A stretch of DNA of 64,000 nt from Dermabacter hominis NBRC 106157 (GCF_001570785.1 NZ_BCSI01000001.1:186001-250000), one strand, 5' to 3'; positions 27,294 through 42,329 are shown, counted from the stretch's first letter. Numbers and translations: made by a program. Notes: generated by a model not told the origin, from the sequence alone.

Positions 27294-30200
27294 TTGGCTG
27301 CCTCGAGCACCGATTCTCACACCACTGCACTGCGCACCGCCTCGCCCCGCGTCACCTTCGCGAAGCTTGGCGATCCCATCGAAGTTCCCGATCTTCTTTC
27401 GCTCCAGACGAGCTCGTTTGACTGGCTGCTCGGTAACGAGCGCTGGCAGGAGCGCGCGGCCGAAGCAGAAGCGGCCGGACGCGAAGACGTCCCGCAGACC
27501 TCTGGCCTCGCCGACATTTTCGAAGAGATCTCGCCCATTGAGGATCTCGCCGGAAATATGTCGCTCTCCTTCAGGAACCACTCCTTCGAAGAGCCGAACT
27601 ACTCGGTCGAGGAGTGCAAGGAAAAGGACCTCACCTACGCCGCCCCGCTGTACGTGACGGCGGAGTTCATGAACAACGAGACCGGTGAGATCAAGACCCA
27701 GACCGTGTTCATGGGCGATTTCCCGCTCATGACCGACAAGGGCACGTTCATCATCAACGGCACCGAGCGCGTCGTCGTCTCGCAGCTCGTGCGTTCACCC
27801 GGCGTGTACTTCGAAGAGAGCATCGACAAGACGAGCGACAAGCACGTCTTTAGCGCGAAGGTGATCCCCTCGCGCGGCGCGTGGCTCGAGTTCGAGGTCG
27901 ACAAGCGCGACCAGGTCGGTGTGCGCATCGACCGTAAGCGCAAGCAGTCCGTGACGACCCTCCTCCAGGCGCTTGGCATGTCCAAGAGCGACATCCTCGA
28001 GGAGTTCGGCGAGTTCGAATCGATGCGCGCCACGCTCGAAAAGGACAAGGTCGAGTCTCAGGACGAGGCCCTCATGGACATCTACCGCAAGCAGCGCCCG
28101 GGCGAACCGCCCAGCCGCGATGCCGGCGAGACGATGCTCAACAACCTCTACTTCAACGACAAGCGCTACGACCTCGCGAAAGTCGGCCGCTACAAGATCA
28201 ACAAGAAGCTTGGTCTCGAAGGCCCGCTCAGTGAGAGCGTGCTCAACCTCGAGGATGTCATCGCGACGATCAAGTACATCGTTGCTCTCCACGCTGGCAT
28301 GGACAGCATGGAGAACAGCTTCGGCACCGAGATCCGCGTGGAAACGGACGACATCGACCACTTCGGCAACCGTCGTATTCGCGCCGTCGGCGAGCTCATC
28401 CAGAACCAGGTTCGCACGGGCCTGTCCCGCATGGAGCGCGTCGTTCGCGAGCGCATGACGACCCAGGACGTCGAAGCGATCACGCCGCTCACGCTCATCA
28501 ACATCCGCCCCGTGACCGCGGCGATCAAGGAGTTCTTCGGAACTTCGCAGCTTTCGCAGTTCATGGACCAGAACAACCCGCTTTCGGGCCTCACCCACAA
28601 GCGCCGCCTCTCGGCGCTCGGCCCGGGCGGCCTGTCGCGCGACCGTGCCGGCATGGAAGTTCGAGACGTGCACCCCTCGCACTACGGCCGCATGTGTCCG
28701 ATCGAGACGCCGGAAGGCCCGAACATCGGTCTTATCGGTTCGCTCGCAACGTTCGCGCGCATCAACCCGTTCGGTTTCGTCGAGACCCCGTACCGCAAGG
28801 TTGTTGACGGTGTCGTGACCGACGAAATCGTCTACCTGACGGCCGACGACGAGGATCGTCACATCATCGCTCAGGCTAACGCCAAGATCGATGAGAACGG
28901 AAAGTTCCTCGAAGACCAGGTGCTCTCGCGTATGCCCGGTGGCGAGCCCGAGCTGATCGACCCGAGCGACGTCACCTACATGGACGTTTCGGCTCGACAG
29001 ATGGTGTCGGTCGCAACCGCGATGATTCCATTCCTCGAGCACGACGACGCGAACCGTGCTCTCATGGGCTCGAACATGCAGCGCCAGGCCGTCCCGCTCC
29101 TGCGCACCGAGATGCCTCTCGTGGGTACGGGTATGGAGCGTCGTGCAGCTGTCGACGCCGGCGATGTGATCGTCGCGGAAAAGGCCGGTGTGATCACCGA
29201 GCTTTCCGCCGACCTCATCACCGTCGCGGCGGATGACGGCACGAACCAGACCTACCGCATTGACAAGTTCCAGCGTTCGAACGCCGGTAACTGCTACAAC
29301 CACCGCGTCCTCTTCGACGAAGGTGACCGCGTTGAGGCCGGATCGGTCCTCGCCGATGGCCCCTCGACCGAAGACGGCGAGCTTTCGCTCGGTAAGAACC
29401 TCCTCGTGGCGTTCATGTCGTGGCACGGCCACAACTACGAGGACGGCATCATCCTGTCCTCGCGCCTCGTCCAGGACGACGTTCTCACGTCGATCCACAT
29501 CGAGGAGCACGAAGTCGATGCCCGGGACACCAAGCTCGGTAAGGAAGAGATCACGCGCGACATCCCGAACGTTGGCGAAGACGTTCTCGCCGACCTCGAC
29601 GAGCGCGGCATCATCCGTATCGGCGCCGAGGTTGTCCCCGGTGACATCCTCGTCGGCAAGGTCACCCCGAAGGGTGAAACTGAGCTGACCCCCGAGGAGC
29701 GCCTCCTGCGCGCGATCTTCGGTGAGAAGGCCCGCGAGGTGCGCGACACGTCGCTGCGCGTTCCCCACGGCGAATCCGGCACCGTGATCGGCGTGCGCGT
29801 GTTCGATTCGGAAGAAGATTCGGACATCCTCCCGACCGGCGTCAACGAGATGGTGCGTGTGTACATCGCGCAGAAGCGCAAGATCACCGACGGTGACAAG
29901 CTCGCTGGCCGCCACGGCAACAAGGGCGTCATCGCGAAGATCCTGCCCGTCGAGGACATGCCGTTCCTCGAAGACGGCACCCCGGTGGACATCATCCTCA
30001 ACCCGATGGGTGTGCCCGGTCGTATGAACATCGGCCAGGTGATGGAAACCCACCTCGGGTGGGTCGCGAAGTCCGGTTGGGACATCGACGAATCCAACCC
30101 CGCCGCTAAGGATCTCCCGAAGGACGCCCTGCACGGCGAGCCCGGCACCCCGGTTGCTGTGCCCGTGTTCGACGGCCTGAGCGACACCGAGCTCGGCGCT

Positions 30201-30779
30201 CTCGTCGAGAACTACAGGCCGAACCGCGACGGCGAGCGCATGATCCGCCCGAACGGCAAGGCACGCCTGCTCGACGGCCGCACCGGCGAGCCGTTCCCGC
30301 ACGAGATTTCGGTCGGCTACATGTACATCCTCAAGCTGCACCACCTCGTCGACGACAAGCTGCACGCTCGCTCGACCGGCCCGTACTCGATGATCACCCA
30401 GCAGCCGCTCGGTGGTAAGGCCCAGTTCGGCGGTCAGCGCTTCGGCGAGATGGAGGTGTGGGCACTCGAGGCCTACGGCGCCGCCTACGCCCTTCAGGAA
30501 CTCCTCACGATCAAGTCGGACGACATCACGGGCCGCGTGAAGGTCTACGAGGCGATCGTCAAGGGCGACAACATTCCCGAGCCGGGCATTCCCGAGTCGT
30601 TCCGCGTGCTCCTCAAGGAAATGCAGTCCCTGTGCCTGAACGTCGAAGTCCTCGGCGCCGACGGCCAGAACCTCGAGGTGCGCGACCGCGACGACGACAT
30701 CTTCCGCAGCGCGGAGGAACTCGGAATCAACCTGTCGAGCCGCCCGAACGAGGGCGCGATCAATATCGAAGAGGTCTGA
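27294..30779 (+). CDS. rpoB: DNA-directed RNA polymerase subunit beta
   Basis: 1161-residue beta subunit, forming with beta' the catalytic cleft of RNA polymerase. Actinobacterial start [22 protein letters not shown]; the rifampicin-pocket region [19 protein letters not shown] and [14 protein letters not shown] lies at about 415-448 and has the usual sensitive-type residues. [14 protein letters not shown] and the C-terminal LNVEVLG region are present. Start is TTG 27294, six bases after GGAAGGA and leaving a short non-conserved leader. rpoC follows after 117 bases holding a large hairpin. Confidence 0.97.
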   Translation: MAASSTDSHTTALRTASPRVTFAKLGDPIEVPDLLSLQTSSFDWLLGNERWQERAAEAEAAGREDVPQTSGLADIFEEISPIEDLAGNMSLSFRNHSFEEPNYSVEECKEKDLTYAAPLYVTAEFMNNETGEIKTQTVFMGDFPLMTDKGTFIINGTERVVVSQLVRSPGVYFEESIDKTSDKHVFSAKVIPSRGAWLEFEVDKRDQVGVRIDRKRKQSVTTLLQALGMSKSDILEEFGEFESMRATLEKDKVESQDEALMDIYRKQRPGEPPSRDAGETMLNNLYFNDKRYDLAKVGRYKINKKLGLEGPLSESVLNLEDVIATIKYIVALHAGMDSMENSFGTEIRVETDDIDHFGNRRIRAVGELIQNQVRTGLSRMERVVRERMTTQDVEAITPLTLINIRPVTAAIKEFFGTSQLSQFMDQNNPLSGLTHKRRLSALGPGGLSRDRAGMEVRDVHPSHYGRMCPIETPEGPNIGLIGSLATFARINPFGFVETPYRKVVDGVVTDEIVYLTADDEDRHIIAQANAKIDENGKFLEDQVLSRMPGGEPELIDPSDVTYMDVSARQMVSVATAMIPFLEHDDANRALMGSNMQRQAVPLLRTEMPLVGTGMERRAAVDAGDVIVAEKAGVITELSADLITVAADDGTNQTYRIDKFQRSNAGNCYNHRVLFDEGDRVEAGSVLADGPSTEDGELSLGKNLLVAFMSWHGHNYEDGIILSSRLVQDDVLTSIHIEEHEVDARDTKLGKEEITRDIPNVGEDVLADLDERGIIRIGAEVVPGDILVGKVTPKGETELTPEERLLRAIFGEKAREVRDTSLRVPHGESGTVIGVRVFDSEEDSDILPTGVNEMVRVYIAQKRKITDGDKLAGRHGNKGVIAKILPVEDMPFLEDGTPVDIILNPMGVPGRMNIGQVMETHLGWVAKSGWDIDESNPAAKDLPKDALHGEPGTPVAVPVFDGLSDTELGALVENYRPNRDGERMIRPNGKARLLDGRTGEPFPHEISVGYMYILKLHHLVDDKLHARSTGPYSMITQQPLGGKAQFGGQRFGEMEVWALEAYGAAYALQELLTIKSDDITGRVKVYEAIVKGDNIPEPGIPESFRVLLKEMQSLCLNVEVLGADGQNLEVRDRDDDIFRSAEELGINLSSRPNEGAINIEEV

Positions 30780-30781
30780 TC

Positions 30782-30843
30782 GATCGTCGGGGGAGGGTCC
30801 GACGCTCGCCCAGCGACCGTCGGACCTTCATCCCCCGAAGATC
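30782..30843 (+). promoter_or_regulatory. Large hairpin in the rpoB-rpoC spacer
   Basis: Nested complementarity: GATC (30782) with GATC (30840), TCGGGGGA (30787-30794) with TCCCCCGA (30831-30838), and GGTCCGACG (30796-30804) with CGTCGGACC (30818-30826). Together these give about 21 paired bases with small bulges. No T-run follows, so it looks more like an RNA processing or stability element than a terminator. The inner part recurs at 53322. Confidence 0.65.
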
Positions 30844-30896
30844 TCAGCCCCAACCATTCAGACCTTGACGACTTTTTAGACGAGAGAAGGACACAC

Positions 30897-34784
<3,888 letters not shown>

Positions 34785-34808
34785 TCTTCGCGCCTTCGGG
34801 CGTCACCG

Positions 34809-34855
34809 GAGGGCCGGTCCTTTCCCAAGCGGGGGAGGGCCGGCCCTCTTTTTCT
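34809..34855 (+). terminator. rpoBC terminator
   Basis: GAGGGCCGG (34809-34817) pairs with CCGGCCCTC (34840-34848), then TTTTTCTCT. The loop carries a further partial CC/GG pairing. Confidence 0.88.
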
Positions 34856-35071
34856 CTGCTGTCGCGCAGGCCGCAGCGCCGCCTGCGCATGTGTGAGGCA
34901 AACCGCGGCGAGCGTCAAGCGTTGGCAAAATAGCGGTTTGTCTTGTTTTAAGGCTTGGTGTTGCGGGTACCGTCCCGCTTTCGTGCGCGACAAGATGGAG
35001 ACATCCGAAATCCGCACTCGCGCCCACCGTGCGCGACGCTTCCCGTGCACTCGTCAATGCGAAGGACACTC

Positions 35072-36346
35072 GTGAAGAAGAAGACTCCGATTATCGCCGC
35101 AGCCGCACTCGCGACCGTATTCGCGGGCGGTGGCGGTGGCGCAGCCTACGCGATGTCGAACGAAGTCACCGTGAACGCCTACGGCCGCGTGTCAACGTTC
35201 CGCACGTTCGACACGCAGGTGGCCGACATCCTCGAAGCGCACGGCGTGGATGTCTCCCACACTGATCTCGTGAAGCCGGCTCTCGGCGAGACCGTCGACT
35301 CGGGTGACAAGATCGTCGTGAAAGAACGCGAAGAGGTCAAGCTCAGCGTCGATGGCAAAGAGCAGTCCGTTCTCGTCGAGGGCGGCACCGTTGCCGATGC
35401 TCTCTCGCAGGCCGGAATCGACGCCAAAGGGGCCGCGGTGTCCCCGAAGCCCGACACCAAACTTGAGGATGTCGACGGGCCCGTGACCGTGACGACCCCC
35501 AAGGACATCACTGTGACCGGCATGAACGGCTCGTGGGTTGCCAAGGGCACGACCGTTCGAACGGTTCAGGACCTCCTCGATAAGTACTTCGCCGATTCGG
35601 TCGACGCCGACGACGACGTCACACCCTCGCGTGACACCGTTCTCAAGGATGGCGACACGATCCACCTCGTGCGCCTCAACTCCGAGGAAAAGACCGAGAA
35701 AGTCGCGATCGACTACAAGACCGAGACCCGCAAGGACGACGCGATCTACGAAGGCGAAACTCGCGTGGTCACGAAGGGGGAAAAAGGCGAAAAGACCATC
35801 GTCAAGAAGGTTTCGACGACCGACGGAAAAGTGTCGGGCGAGGAAGTCGTGAAGGAAGAGGTCACGAAGGAGCCCGTCACCGAAGTCATCGCCAAGGGCA
35901 CCAAGAAGCGCCCCGCTGAGGAACCGAAGACCGAGGACGTGAGCACGGACAGCGGCAACGACTCGGAGCCGAGCCGCAAAAAGAACGACTCGAAGCCGAG
36001 CCGAAAAAAGAGTAGCGAATCCGCGCCCCAGGGCGGCAAGGCCGTGAGCGGCGTTCGTTCGTGCGGTGCCTCGTTCTACGGCAACGGCGACGGCACGGAC
36101 GGCGGCCCCACGGCAAGCGGCGAGCGTTTCAACACGCACGCGTACACCGCGGCCCACAAGAGCCTGCCTTTCGGCACGCGCGTGCGCGTGACCAACAAGG
36201 CCAACGGCCGCAGCGTGGTCGTGCGCATCAACGACCGTGGTCCGTACGTGGGCGGTCGCTGCCTCGACCTTTCCTACGCGGCGATGAAGAGCATCGGCGG
36301 CGTGAGCTCCGGCGTGGCGCGCGTCGACTGGCAGATCGTCGAGTAA
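35072..36346 (+). CDS. Secreted DUF348/G5 protein with C-terminal RlpA-type double-psi barrel
   Basis: 424-residue exported protein. Signal peptide about 1-29 (KKKTPIIAAAALATVFAGGG). Three ubiquitin-like DUF348 modules follow between about 30 and 205 (for example VNAYGRVSTFRTFDTQVADI), then a G5-like segment (about 205-290). A Lys/Glu/Ser linker leads to an RlpA-like domain (about 330-424: SCGASFYGNGDG, TASGERFNTHAYTAAHKSLP, VRINDRGPYVGGR, LDLSYAAMKSIGG). The N-terminal modules are those of resuscitation-promoting factors, but the Rpf lysozyme-like domain is replaced by RlpA. GTG 35072 has GAAGGA five bases upstream; ATG 35057 is possible. Peptidoglycan remodelling or glycan binding is inferred. 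Confidence 0.88.
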   Translation: MKKKTPIIAAAALATVFAGGGGGAAYAMSNEVTVNAYGRVSTFRTFDTQVADILEAHGVDVSHTDLVKPALGETVDSGDKIVVKEREEVKLSVDGKEQSVLVEGGTVADALSQAGIDAKGAAVSPKPDTKLEDVDGPVTVTTPKDITVTGMNGSWVAKGTTVRTVQDLLDKYFADSVDADDDVTPSRDTVLKDGDTIHLVRLNSEEKTEKVAIDYKTETRKDDAIYEGETRVVTKGEKGEKTIVKKVSTTDGKVSGEEVVKEEVTKEPVTEVIAKGTKKRPAEEPKTEDVSTDSGNDSEPSRKKNDSKPSRKKSSESAPQGGKAVSGVRSCGASFYGNGDGTDGGPTASGERFNTHAYTAAHKSLPFGTRVRVTNKANGRSVVVRINDRGPYVGGRCLDLSYAAMKSIGGVSSGVARVDWQIVE

Positions 36347-36363
36347 GTCACCAAGGCAAAATG

Positions 36364-36400
36364 CGGGCCGACGGTTCTCAGCAACCGTCGGCCCGTTTCC
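36364..36400 (+). terminator. Terminator after the RlpA-type gene
   Basis: CGGGCCGACGGTT (36364-36376) and AACCGTCGGCCCG (36383-36395) form a perfect 13-bp stem around CTCAGC, followed by TTTCC. The stem contains the recurrent CCGACGG motif. Confidence 0.85.
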
Positions 36401-36469
36401 TTTGCTGTTGCCTGCGCGACACTTCCAGGTTCCCGTGCATGTGATGTACGACGAACTAGCCCCAGTCCT

Positions 36470-36499
36470 TTGACCGGAATAAAACGCGCAACGTAGACT
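36470..36499 (+). promoter_or_regulatory. rpsL operon promoter
   Basis: TTGACC (36470-36475), 18-base spacer, TAGACT (36494-36499): a strong vegetative-type promoter. It would give a leader of about 240 bases before rpsL; that leader (to 36748) contains no gene and several GC-rich inverted repeats that I cannot assign. Confidence 0.75.
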
Positions 36500-36748
36500 G
36501 ATGAACTGTGCCTGGGTGCCCTATGCCCTCTCGCGGCCTCGCCTCGTGCGAGTGCAATGAGCGGGGGTACGGTACCGCAGTCACCGGGCCTCATTAGGGG
36601 TCCGTGCGGGTCGAGATTGACACCCCCTCGCGGCGTCATCTCGGGTCGCGGCCCACTCCACACCCGTGGACCCGGTGCTTCGGCGCCTGTGGGCAAAGAA
36701 GGTGATCTGGCCGTGTGAAGAGCGCGGCTAGCGACAGAAAGAGAAAAA

Positions 36749-37123
36749 GTGCCTACTATTCAGCAGTTGGTGCGCAAGGGTCGCCAGGATAAGCCTGTCG
36801 CCTCGAGCACGCCCGCGCTCAAGGGCTCGCCCCAGCGCCGCGGCGTGTGCACCCGTGTGTACACCACCACCCCCAAGAAGCCGAACTCGGCGCTCCGCAA
36901 GATTGCACGTGTTCGTCTCTCCTCCGGTGTCGAAGTTACGGCCTACATCCCCGGTGAAGGCCACAACCTCCAGGAGCACTCGATCGTCCTCGTTCGCGGC
37001 GGTCGTGTGAAGGACCTCCCGGGCGTCCGCTACAAGGTCGTTCGTGGTTCGCTCGATACCCAGGCCGTGAAGGGTCGCCAGCAGGCGCGCTCGCGGTACG
37101 GCGCGAAGAAGGAGAAGAAGTAA
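36749..37123 (+). CDS. rpsL: 30S ribosomal protein S12
   Basis: 124-residue S12 at the decoding centre. [33 protein letters not shown] and [17 protein letters not shown] are diagnostic. The lysine in PKKPNS and that in GRVKDLPG, both sites of streptomycin-resistance changes in other bacteria, have the wild-type residue. Start is GTG 36749. Its stop overlaps the rpsG start by one base (TAATG). Confidence 0.97.
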   Translation: MPTIQQLVRKGRQDKPVASSTPALKGSPQRRGVCTRVYTTTPKKPNSALRKIARVRLSSGVEVTAYIPGEGHNLQEHSIVLVRGGRVKDLPGVRYKVVRGSLDTQAVKGRQQARSRYGAKKEKK

Positions 37124-37593
37124 TGCCACGTAAAGGTGCAGCTCCCAAGCGTCAGCTCGTGGTCGACCCGGTCTACGGCTCGCCCATCGTCACTCAGCTC
37201 ATCAACAAGGTTCTCCTCGACGGCAAGAAGACCGTCGCCGAGCGCATCGTTTACGGCGCTCTCGAAGGCTGCCGTGAGAAGAACGGTCAGGACCCGGTTG
37301 CGACCCTCAAGAAGGCTCTGGACAACATCCGTCCGTCCCTCGAGGTTCGTTCCCGTCGCGTCGGCGGTGCCACCTACCAGGTGCCCGTCGAGGTGCGTGC
37401 CGGCCGCTCGACGACCCTCGCGCTGCGCTGGCTCGTTGGCTACTCGCGTGCTCGCCGTGAGCACACGATGACCGAGCGCCTGATGAACGAGATCCTCGAC
37501 GCTTCGAACGGCCTCGGTGCCGCTGTGAAGCGCCGCGAAGACACCCACAAGATGGCGGAGTCCAACAAGGCCTTCGCTCACTACCGCTGGTAA
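37123..37593 (+). CDS. rpsG: 30S ribosomal protein S7
   Basis: 156-residue S7, which nucleates assembly of the 30S head. [19 protein letters not shown] and the conserved [11 protein letters not shown] end are present. It overlaps rpsL by one base, which suggests translational coupling; fusA follows after 42 bases. In other bacteria S7 is the feedback repressor of this operon. Confidence 0.97.
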   Translation: MPRKGAAPKRQLVVDPVYGSPIVTQLINKVLLDGKKTVAERIVYGALEGCREKNGQDPVATLKKALDNIRPSLEVRSRRVGGATYQVPVEVRAGRSTTLALRWLVGYSRARREHTMTERLMNEILDASNGLGAAVKRREDTHKMAESNKAFAHYRW

Positions 37594-37635
37594 TCGCCGG
37601 CGGTACTCGAACCGAAGCGCAGAAAGGCATAGCCC

Positions 37636-39783
37636 GTGGCACTTGCAGTGCTTAAGGACCTCAGCAAGGTCCGCAACATCGGCATCATGGCACACATCGA
37701 TGCTGGTAAGACCACCACCACCGAGCGCATCCTGTACTACACCGGCGTCAACTACAAGCTTGGCGAAACCCACGACGGTGCCGGCACCATGGACTGGATG
37801 GAGCAGGAAAAAGAACGCGGCATCACCATTACGTCCGCGGCGACGACCTGCTACTGGCACGAGAACCAGATCAACATCATCGACACGCCCGGCCACGTTG
37901 ACTTCACCGTTGAGGTGGAGCGCTCGCTGCGCGTTCTCGATGGCGCTGTTGCCGTGTTCGACGGCAAGGAAGGTGTCGAGCCGCAGTCGGAGACCGTGTG
38001 GCGCCAGGCCGACAAGTACAACGTGCCGCGCATTTGCTTCGTCAACAAGATGGACAAGATGGGTGCGGATTTCTTCTTCACCGTCGGCACCATCGTTGAC
38101 CGACTCAAGGCGAAGCCGCTCGTCATGCAGGTGCCGATCGGCGCTGAGTCTGAGTTCCGCGGCGTGATCGACCTCCTCGAGATGAAGGCCTACGAGTGGC
38201 CCGAAGAGTTCGAAGAGGACGCCCCTGAATTCAACAAGAAGAAGGGCGATGCCGCTCTCGGTCAGTACCAGAAGGAGATCCCGATCCCCGCGGATCTCCA
38301 GGCCAAGGCTGAGGAATACCGCGAGAAGCTCGTCGAGGACGTCGCCGAGGCAAGCGAAGAGCTCATGGAGAAGTACCTCGAAGAGGGCGAACTCTCGATT
38401 GAGGATCTCAAGAAGGGCATTCGCGAACTCACGATTTCCTCGCAGGCCTACCCGGTGTTCTGTGGCTCGGCGTTCAAGAACAAGGGCGTGCAGCCCATGC
38501 TCAACGCCGTCGTCGACTTCCTTCCCTCGCCGCTCGACGTCCCGCCGATGGTGGGCCACGACGTCAACGATGAGGAGAAGGAGCTCACCCGTAAGCCTTC
38601 GGCTGACGAGCCTTTCTCGGCGCTCGCGTTCAAGGTTGCCGCTCACCCGTTCTTCGGCTCGCTCACCTACGTGCGCGTGTACTCGGGCCACGTTGAGACC
38701 GGTACTCAGGTGCTCAACGTCACCACGGGCAAGAAGGAACGCGTCGGCAAGCTCTTCCAGATGCACTCGAACCAGGAGAACCCTGTCGACGAGGCATTCG
38801 CGGGTCACATCTACGCGTTCATCGGTCTGAAGGACACGACCACCGGCGACACGCTGTGCGACGCGCAGCACCCGATCGCCCTTGAGTCGATGACCTTCCC
38901 GGAGCCCGTGATCTCGATGGCCATCGAGCCGAAGACCAAGGGCGACCAGGAGAAGCTCGGTATCGCGATTCAGCGTCTCGCCAAGGAAGACCCGACCTTC
39001 CAGGTCGAGCTTGACGAGGAAACCGGCCAGACGGTCATCAAGGGCATGGGCGAGCTTCAGCTCGACGTGCTCGTGGATCGTATGCGCCGCGAGTTCAAGG
39101 TCGAAGCGAACGTGGGCTCGCCGCAGGTGGCCTACCGCGAGTCGATCAAGAGGACCGTTGAGAAGTTCGACTACACGCACAAGAAGCAGACCGGTGGTTC
39201 CGGTCAGTTCGGTAAGGTTCAGATCACCTTCGAGCCTCTTACCGACGCTGAAGAAGGCGTGTTCTACGAGTTCGAAAACCTCGTCACCGGTGGTCGCATC
39301 CCGCGTGAATACATCCCGAGCGTTGACGCGGGTATTCAGGATGCGCTCCAGTCCGGCATCCTCGCCGGCTACCCGGTGGTGAATGTCAAGGCATCGCTTA
39401 TCGACGGTGCTTACCACGACGTGGACTCCTCGGAAATGGCGTTCAAGATTGCCGGTTCGATGGCGACGCGCGAGGCCCTCAAGAAGGCCCAGCCGATTCT
39501 CCTCGAGCCGATGATGAGCGTCGAGGTTCGTACTCCCGAGGAGTACATGGGAGATGTCATCGGCGACCTGAACAAGCGACGTGGTCAGGTTTCGTCGATG
39601 GAGGACGCGAGCGGGGTCAAGATTATCCGTGCTCTCGTCCCGCTGTCCGAAATGTTCGGCTACATTGGCGACCTGCGTTCCTTCACGCAGGGCCGCGCGA
39701 TGTACACGATGCAGTTCGACAGCTACGCGGAGGTCCCGAGGAACATCTCGGAAGAGATCATCGCGAAGACGCGGGGCGAGTAA
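37636..39783 (+). CDS. fusA: Elongation factor G
   Basis: 715-residue translocation GTPase. G1 is [14 protein letters not shown]2 [11 protein letters not shown]3 DTPGHVDF, G4 NKMDKMG. Domains II-V follow, with the domain IV region [15 protein letters not shown] and the C-terminal [17 protein letters not shown] 37636 follows AGAAAGGCATAGCCC. tuf follows after 129 bases, which may contain a second promoter. Confidence 0.97.
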   Translation: MALAVLKDLSKVRNIGIMAHIDAGKTTTTERILYYTGVNYKLGETHDGAGTMDWMEQEKERGITITSAATTCYWHENQINIIDTPGHVDFTVEVERSLRVLDGAVAVFDGKEGVEPQSETVWRQADKYNVPRICFVNKMDKMGADFFFTVGTIVDRLKAKPLVMQVPIGAESEFRGVIDLLEMKAYEWPEEFEEDAPEFNKKKGDAALGQYQKEIPIPADLQAKAEEYREKLVEDVAEASEELMEKYLEEGELSIEDLKKGIRELTISSQAYPVFCGSAFKNKGVQPMLNAVVDFLPSPLDVPPMVGHDVNDEEKELTRKPSADEPFSALAFKVAAHPFFGSLTYVRVYSGHVETGTQVLNVTTGKKERVGKLFQMHSNQENPVDEAFAGHIYAFIGLKDTTTGDTLCDAQHPIALESMTFPEPVISMAIEPKTKGDQEKLGIAIQRLAKEDPTFQVELDEETGQTVIKGMGELQLDVLVDRMRREFKVEANVGSPQVAYRESIKRTVEKFDYTHKKQTGGSGQFGKVQITFEPLTDAEEGVFYEFENLVTGGRIPREYIPSVDAGIQDALQSGILAGYPVVNVKASLIDGAYHDVDSSEMAFKIAGSMATREALKKAQPILLEPMMSVEVRTPEEYMGDVIGDLNKRRGQVSSMEDASGVKIIRALVPLSEMFGYIGDLRSFTQGRAMYTMQFDSYAEVPRNISEEIIAKTRGE

Positions 39784-39912
39784 GCCTTACGAGGATTTGC
39801 GGGTAGAGTAGATCTGTTCGCTGATTCTCGGACCGCTTGGGTCGCCTCCATTCGGGGGCGCCCCACCCGTTCAACAGAAGTACACCCAACCAAAGTCCTA
39901 GGAGGACACACT

Positions 39913-41100
39913 ATGGCTAAGGCCAAGTTCGAGCGTACTAAGCCGCACGTCAACATCGGCACCATCGGTCACGTTGACCACGGCAAGACCACGCTTACCG
40001 CTGCCATCTCGAAGGTTCTGTACGACCAGTACCCGGACCTCAACGAGCAGCGCAACTTCGATACGATCGACAACGCCCCTGAGGAAAAGCAGCGCGGCAT
40101 CACGATCAACATCTCCCACATCGAGTACCAGACCGAAAAGCGTCACTACGCTCACGTCGACGCTCCGGGCCACGCCGACTACATCAAGAACATGATTACC
40201 GGCGCTGCTCAGATGGACGGCGCAATCCTCGTGGTTGCCGCCACCGACGGCCCGATGGCTCAGACCCGCGAGCACGTTCTTCTTGCTCGCCAGGTTGGCG
40301 TTCCCTACCTCCTCGTTGCCCTCAACAAGTGCGACATGGTCGACGATGAGGAAATCCTCGAGCTCGTCGAGATGGAGGTCCGTGAGCTCCTCGCTTCGCA
40401 GGAGTTCGACGAGGACGCTCCCGTCGTTCGCGTTTCGGCGTTCAAGGCGCTCGAAGGCGACGAGCAGTGGGTCAAGTCGGTTCAGGACCTCATGGCCGCA
40501 GTCGACGAGTCGATCCCGGATCCGGTTCGCGACATGGACAAGCCGTTCCTCATGCCGATCGAGGACGTCTTCACCATCACCGGCCGTGGCACCGTTGTGA
40601 CCGGTAAGGTTGAGCGTGGCAAGCTTGCCATCAACTCGGAAATCGAGATCGTGGGTATCCGCGAGGCTCAGAAGACCACCGTTACCGGTATCGAGATGTT
40701 CCACAAGCAGATGGACGAGGCTTGGGCAGGCGAGAACTGTGGCCTCCTCCTCCGTGGCACCAAGCGTGAAGACGTTGAGCGTGGCCAGGTTGTTGTGAAG
40801 CCGGGTTCGATCACCCCGCACACCGACTTCGAGGCTCAGGTCTACATCCTCTCGAAGGACGAGGGTGGCCGCCACAACCCGTTCTACTCGAACTACCGCC
40901 CGCAGTTCTACTTCCGTACCACGGACGTGACCGGCGTTATCACCCTCCCCGAGGGCACCGAGATGGTCATGCCTGGCGACTCGACCGAGATGACCGTTGA
41001 GCTCATCCAGCCGATCGCTATGGAAGAGGGCCTCGGCTTCGCTATCCGTGAGGGTGGCCGCACCGTTGGCTCGGGCCGCGTTACCAAGATCATCAAGTGA
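39913..41100 (+). CDS. tuf: Elongation factor Tu
   Basis: 395-residue GTPase delivering aminoacyl-tRNA. P-loop [13 protein letters not shown], switch [43 protein letters not shown]; the C-terminal barrel ends [13 protein letters not shown] follows CCTAGGAGGACACACT, a very strong ribosome binding site. Only this copy is in the window. A hairpin with a TTCG loop terminates the operon. Confidence 0.98.
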   Translation: MAKAKFERTKPHVNIGTIGHVDHGKTTLTAAISKVLYDQYPDLNEQRNFDTIDNAPEEKQRGITINISHIEYQTEKRHYAHVDAPGHADYIKNMITGAAQMDGAILVVAATDGPMAQTREHVLLARQVGVPYLLVALNKCDMVDDEEILELVEMEVRELLASQEFDEDAPVVRVSAFKALEGDEQWVKSVQDLMAAVDESIPDPVRDMDKPFLMPIEDVFTITGRGTVVTGKVERGKLAINSEIEIVGIREAQKTTVTGIEMFHKQMDEAWAGENCGLLLRGTKREDVERGQVVVKPGSITPHTDFEAQVYILSKDEGGRHNPFYSNYRPQFYFRTTDVTGVITLPEGTEMVMPGDSTEMTVELIQPIAMEEGLGFAIREGGRTVGSGRVTKIIK

Positions 41101-41132
41101 TCTAACGCTGCATAGCCTGCAGAGTTAAAAGA

Positions 41133-41168
41133 AGAGGCGCCCCGGATTCGTCCGGGGCGCCTCTCTAT
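41133..41168 (+). terminator. tuf terminator
   Basis: Perfect 14-bp stem AGAGGCGCCCCGGA / TCCGGGGCGCCTCT closed by a TTCG tetraloop, followed by CTAT. The T-run is poor but the stem is very stable, and A-rich sequence in front makes it usable for both strands. Confidence 0.85.
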
Positions 41169-41270
41169 GCGTTGCGGGGACGGGCTCGAGAGGGGAGAGG
41201 GCGTCGGGGCCGCGGGTCTCCCTGGAGCCGATGTGGGGGGCACACGGGGTGCCCCTTTCGCGGATCTGTA

Positions 41271-41318
41271 CCCAACGTTTGTGGCGGAACGAGGCGTGAT
41301 ACCGCCGCAAACGTTGGG
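41271..41318. repeat. 48-base imperfect palindrome
   Basis: CCCAACGTTTGTGGCGG and CCGCCGCAAACGTTGGG are complementary with one mismatch around a 14-base centre. It lies between tuf and the convergent stress-protein gene. A smaller inverted repeat (GGGGCA/TGCCCC) precedes it. It may be a dispersed intergenic element; no second full copy was seen in this window. Confidence 0.75.
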
Positions 41319-41409
41319 GTTAGGTTCCTAGGTCAGAAGGAGGTGTGGCCTGGCTGGTTGGGGTGCCGGGTGGTCGGGGTGCTCGGGGCTCAGCCGAGGT
41401 CAGTTCCGT

Positions 41410-42279
41410 CTAACCGCGTGGGTGCGGCTCGTCATCACCGTGGGTGCCGCGCGCGGAATCAGGGTCCGACGGCAACCCGAATGTTGGTCGCTTCGGAGCT
41501 TCGGCATCGTCGCTCTTCAGCGAAGTGGAATCGCCGAAGCTGTGAGCATCGTCGCGGGTGGCCCCTGACGCCATCGAACCTTGTGCCGGTTCCATCGGAT
41601 CCCGGCTCTCAGGTGCGCTTTGCCCGTACTGGGGTCGATTGGAGCGGGCAGACGACGGACCGTCCGCGCCGTAGCTGGGCGAACCAAGAGGTTGCGTGCC
41701 AGGCGATTGAGTGCCAGGCGACTGCGTGCCGGGCCCTGTCGGTCGATTCTTTGCGGAGTCACCATAGCCGGTGCCCCCAAAGGCGCCGTCGCCGAGACGG
41801 ATGCCTGCGCCGGTGAGGATGCGGCGCGCGTCCATGACGTTGCGGTGCTCGACGAGCAGCTCGTAGTGCATGGGGACCGTCGCGGTCATGGACGTGAAGT
41901 CGCGTTGACCACCGCTCATGGCATGCCCGATCACGGCCCAGACCGTGAAGAACACGGCGCCGAGGAGAACGGAGCTGAGGATCGTCGAAAGCCAGTTCGA
42001 GGAAAGCATGCTGAACAGCAGGCCCACGAAAAGTCCCATCCACATGCCGCTGAGCGCGCCTCCAAGGATGACTCGGCCCCAGGTCTTGCGCCCGGTCACG
42101 CGCTCGATGAGGCGCAGGTCGGTTCCCACAATGAGGGTGTTCTGTACCGGAAAACCGGCGTCGGCGAGGACATCGACCATGCGCTGAACGTCGGCATACT
42201 CCCTATACGTCCCAAGCGACTGCGGAAATTCGAGTGAAAATGCCTGCGATTGGAGCGGGCTGTGCGGCTGTTGGCTCAT
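41410..42279 (-). CDS. General stress protein 17M-type membrane protein with low-complexity tail
   Basis: 289-residue protein. Residues ~15-60 (FPQSLGTYREYADVQRMVDV) resemble the heat-induced/general stress protein 17M-like domain. Two hydrophobic segments with glycine motifs follow (about 72-92 and 98-118), then an alpha/beta segment to ~165. From ~166 on the tail is disordered, Gly/Ser/Pro/Asp-rich, with a GTQSP repeat. This resembles a common actinobacterial protein of unknown job that is sometimes annotated as a stress protein. It is convergent with tuf and divergent from the S10 operon. The low-complexity tail could vary in length between strains. Confidence 0.75.
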   Translation of the reverse strand: MSQQPHSPLQSQAFSLEFPQSLGTYREYADVQRMVDVLADAGFPVQNTLIVGTDLRLIERVTGRKTWGRVILGGALSGMWMGLFVGLLFSMLSSNWLSTILSSVLLGAVFFTVWAVIGHAMSGGQRDFTSMTATVPMHYELLVEHRNVMDARRILTGAGIRLGDGAFGGTGYGDSAKNRPTGPGTQSPGTQSPGTQPLGSPSYGADGPSSARSNRPQYGQSAPESRDPMEPAQGSMASGATRDDAHSFGDSTSLKSDDAEAPKRPTFGLPSDPDSARGTHGDDEPHPRG

Positions 42280-42329
42280 GGGCCCACTCTAGGATGCTCA
42301 CCTGCGCGTCTGTTCGAAACAGTGAGTCG

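Noticed and set aside
27795-30365. An 856-codon minus-strand open frame inside rpoB, and similar ones inside rpoC and fusA
   Set aside because: Antisense shadows of well-conserved genes, composition typical of reverse-complement coding, no start signals.
34856-35071. A c-di-AMP (ydaO-type) riboswitch before the RlpA-type gene
   Set aside because: Such switches precede many actinobacterial wall-hydrolase genes, but I could not find the expected conserved blocks here.
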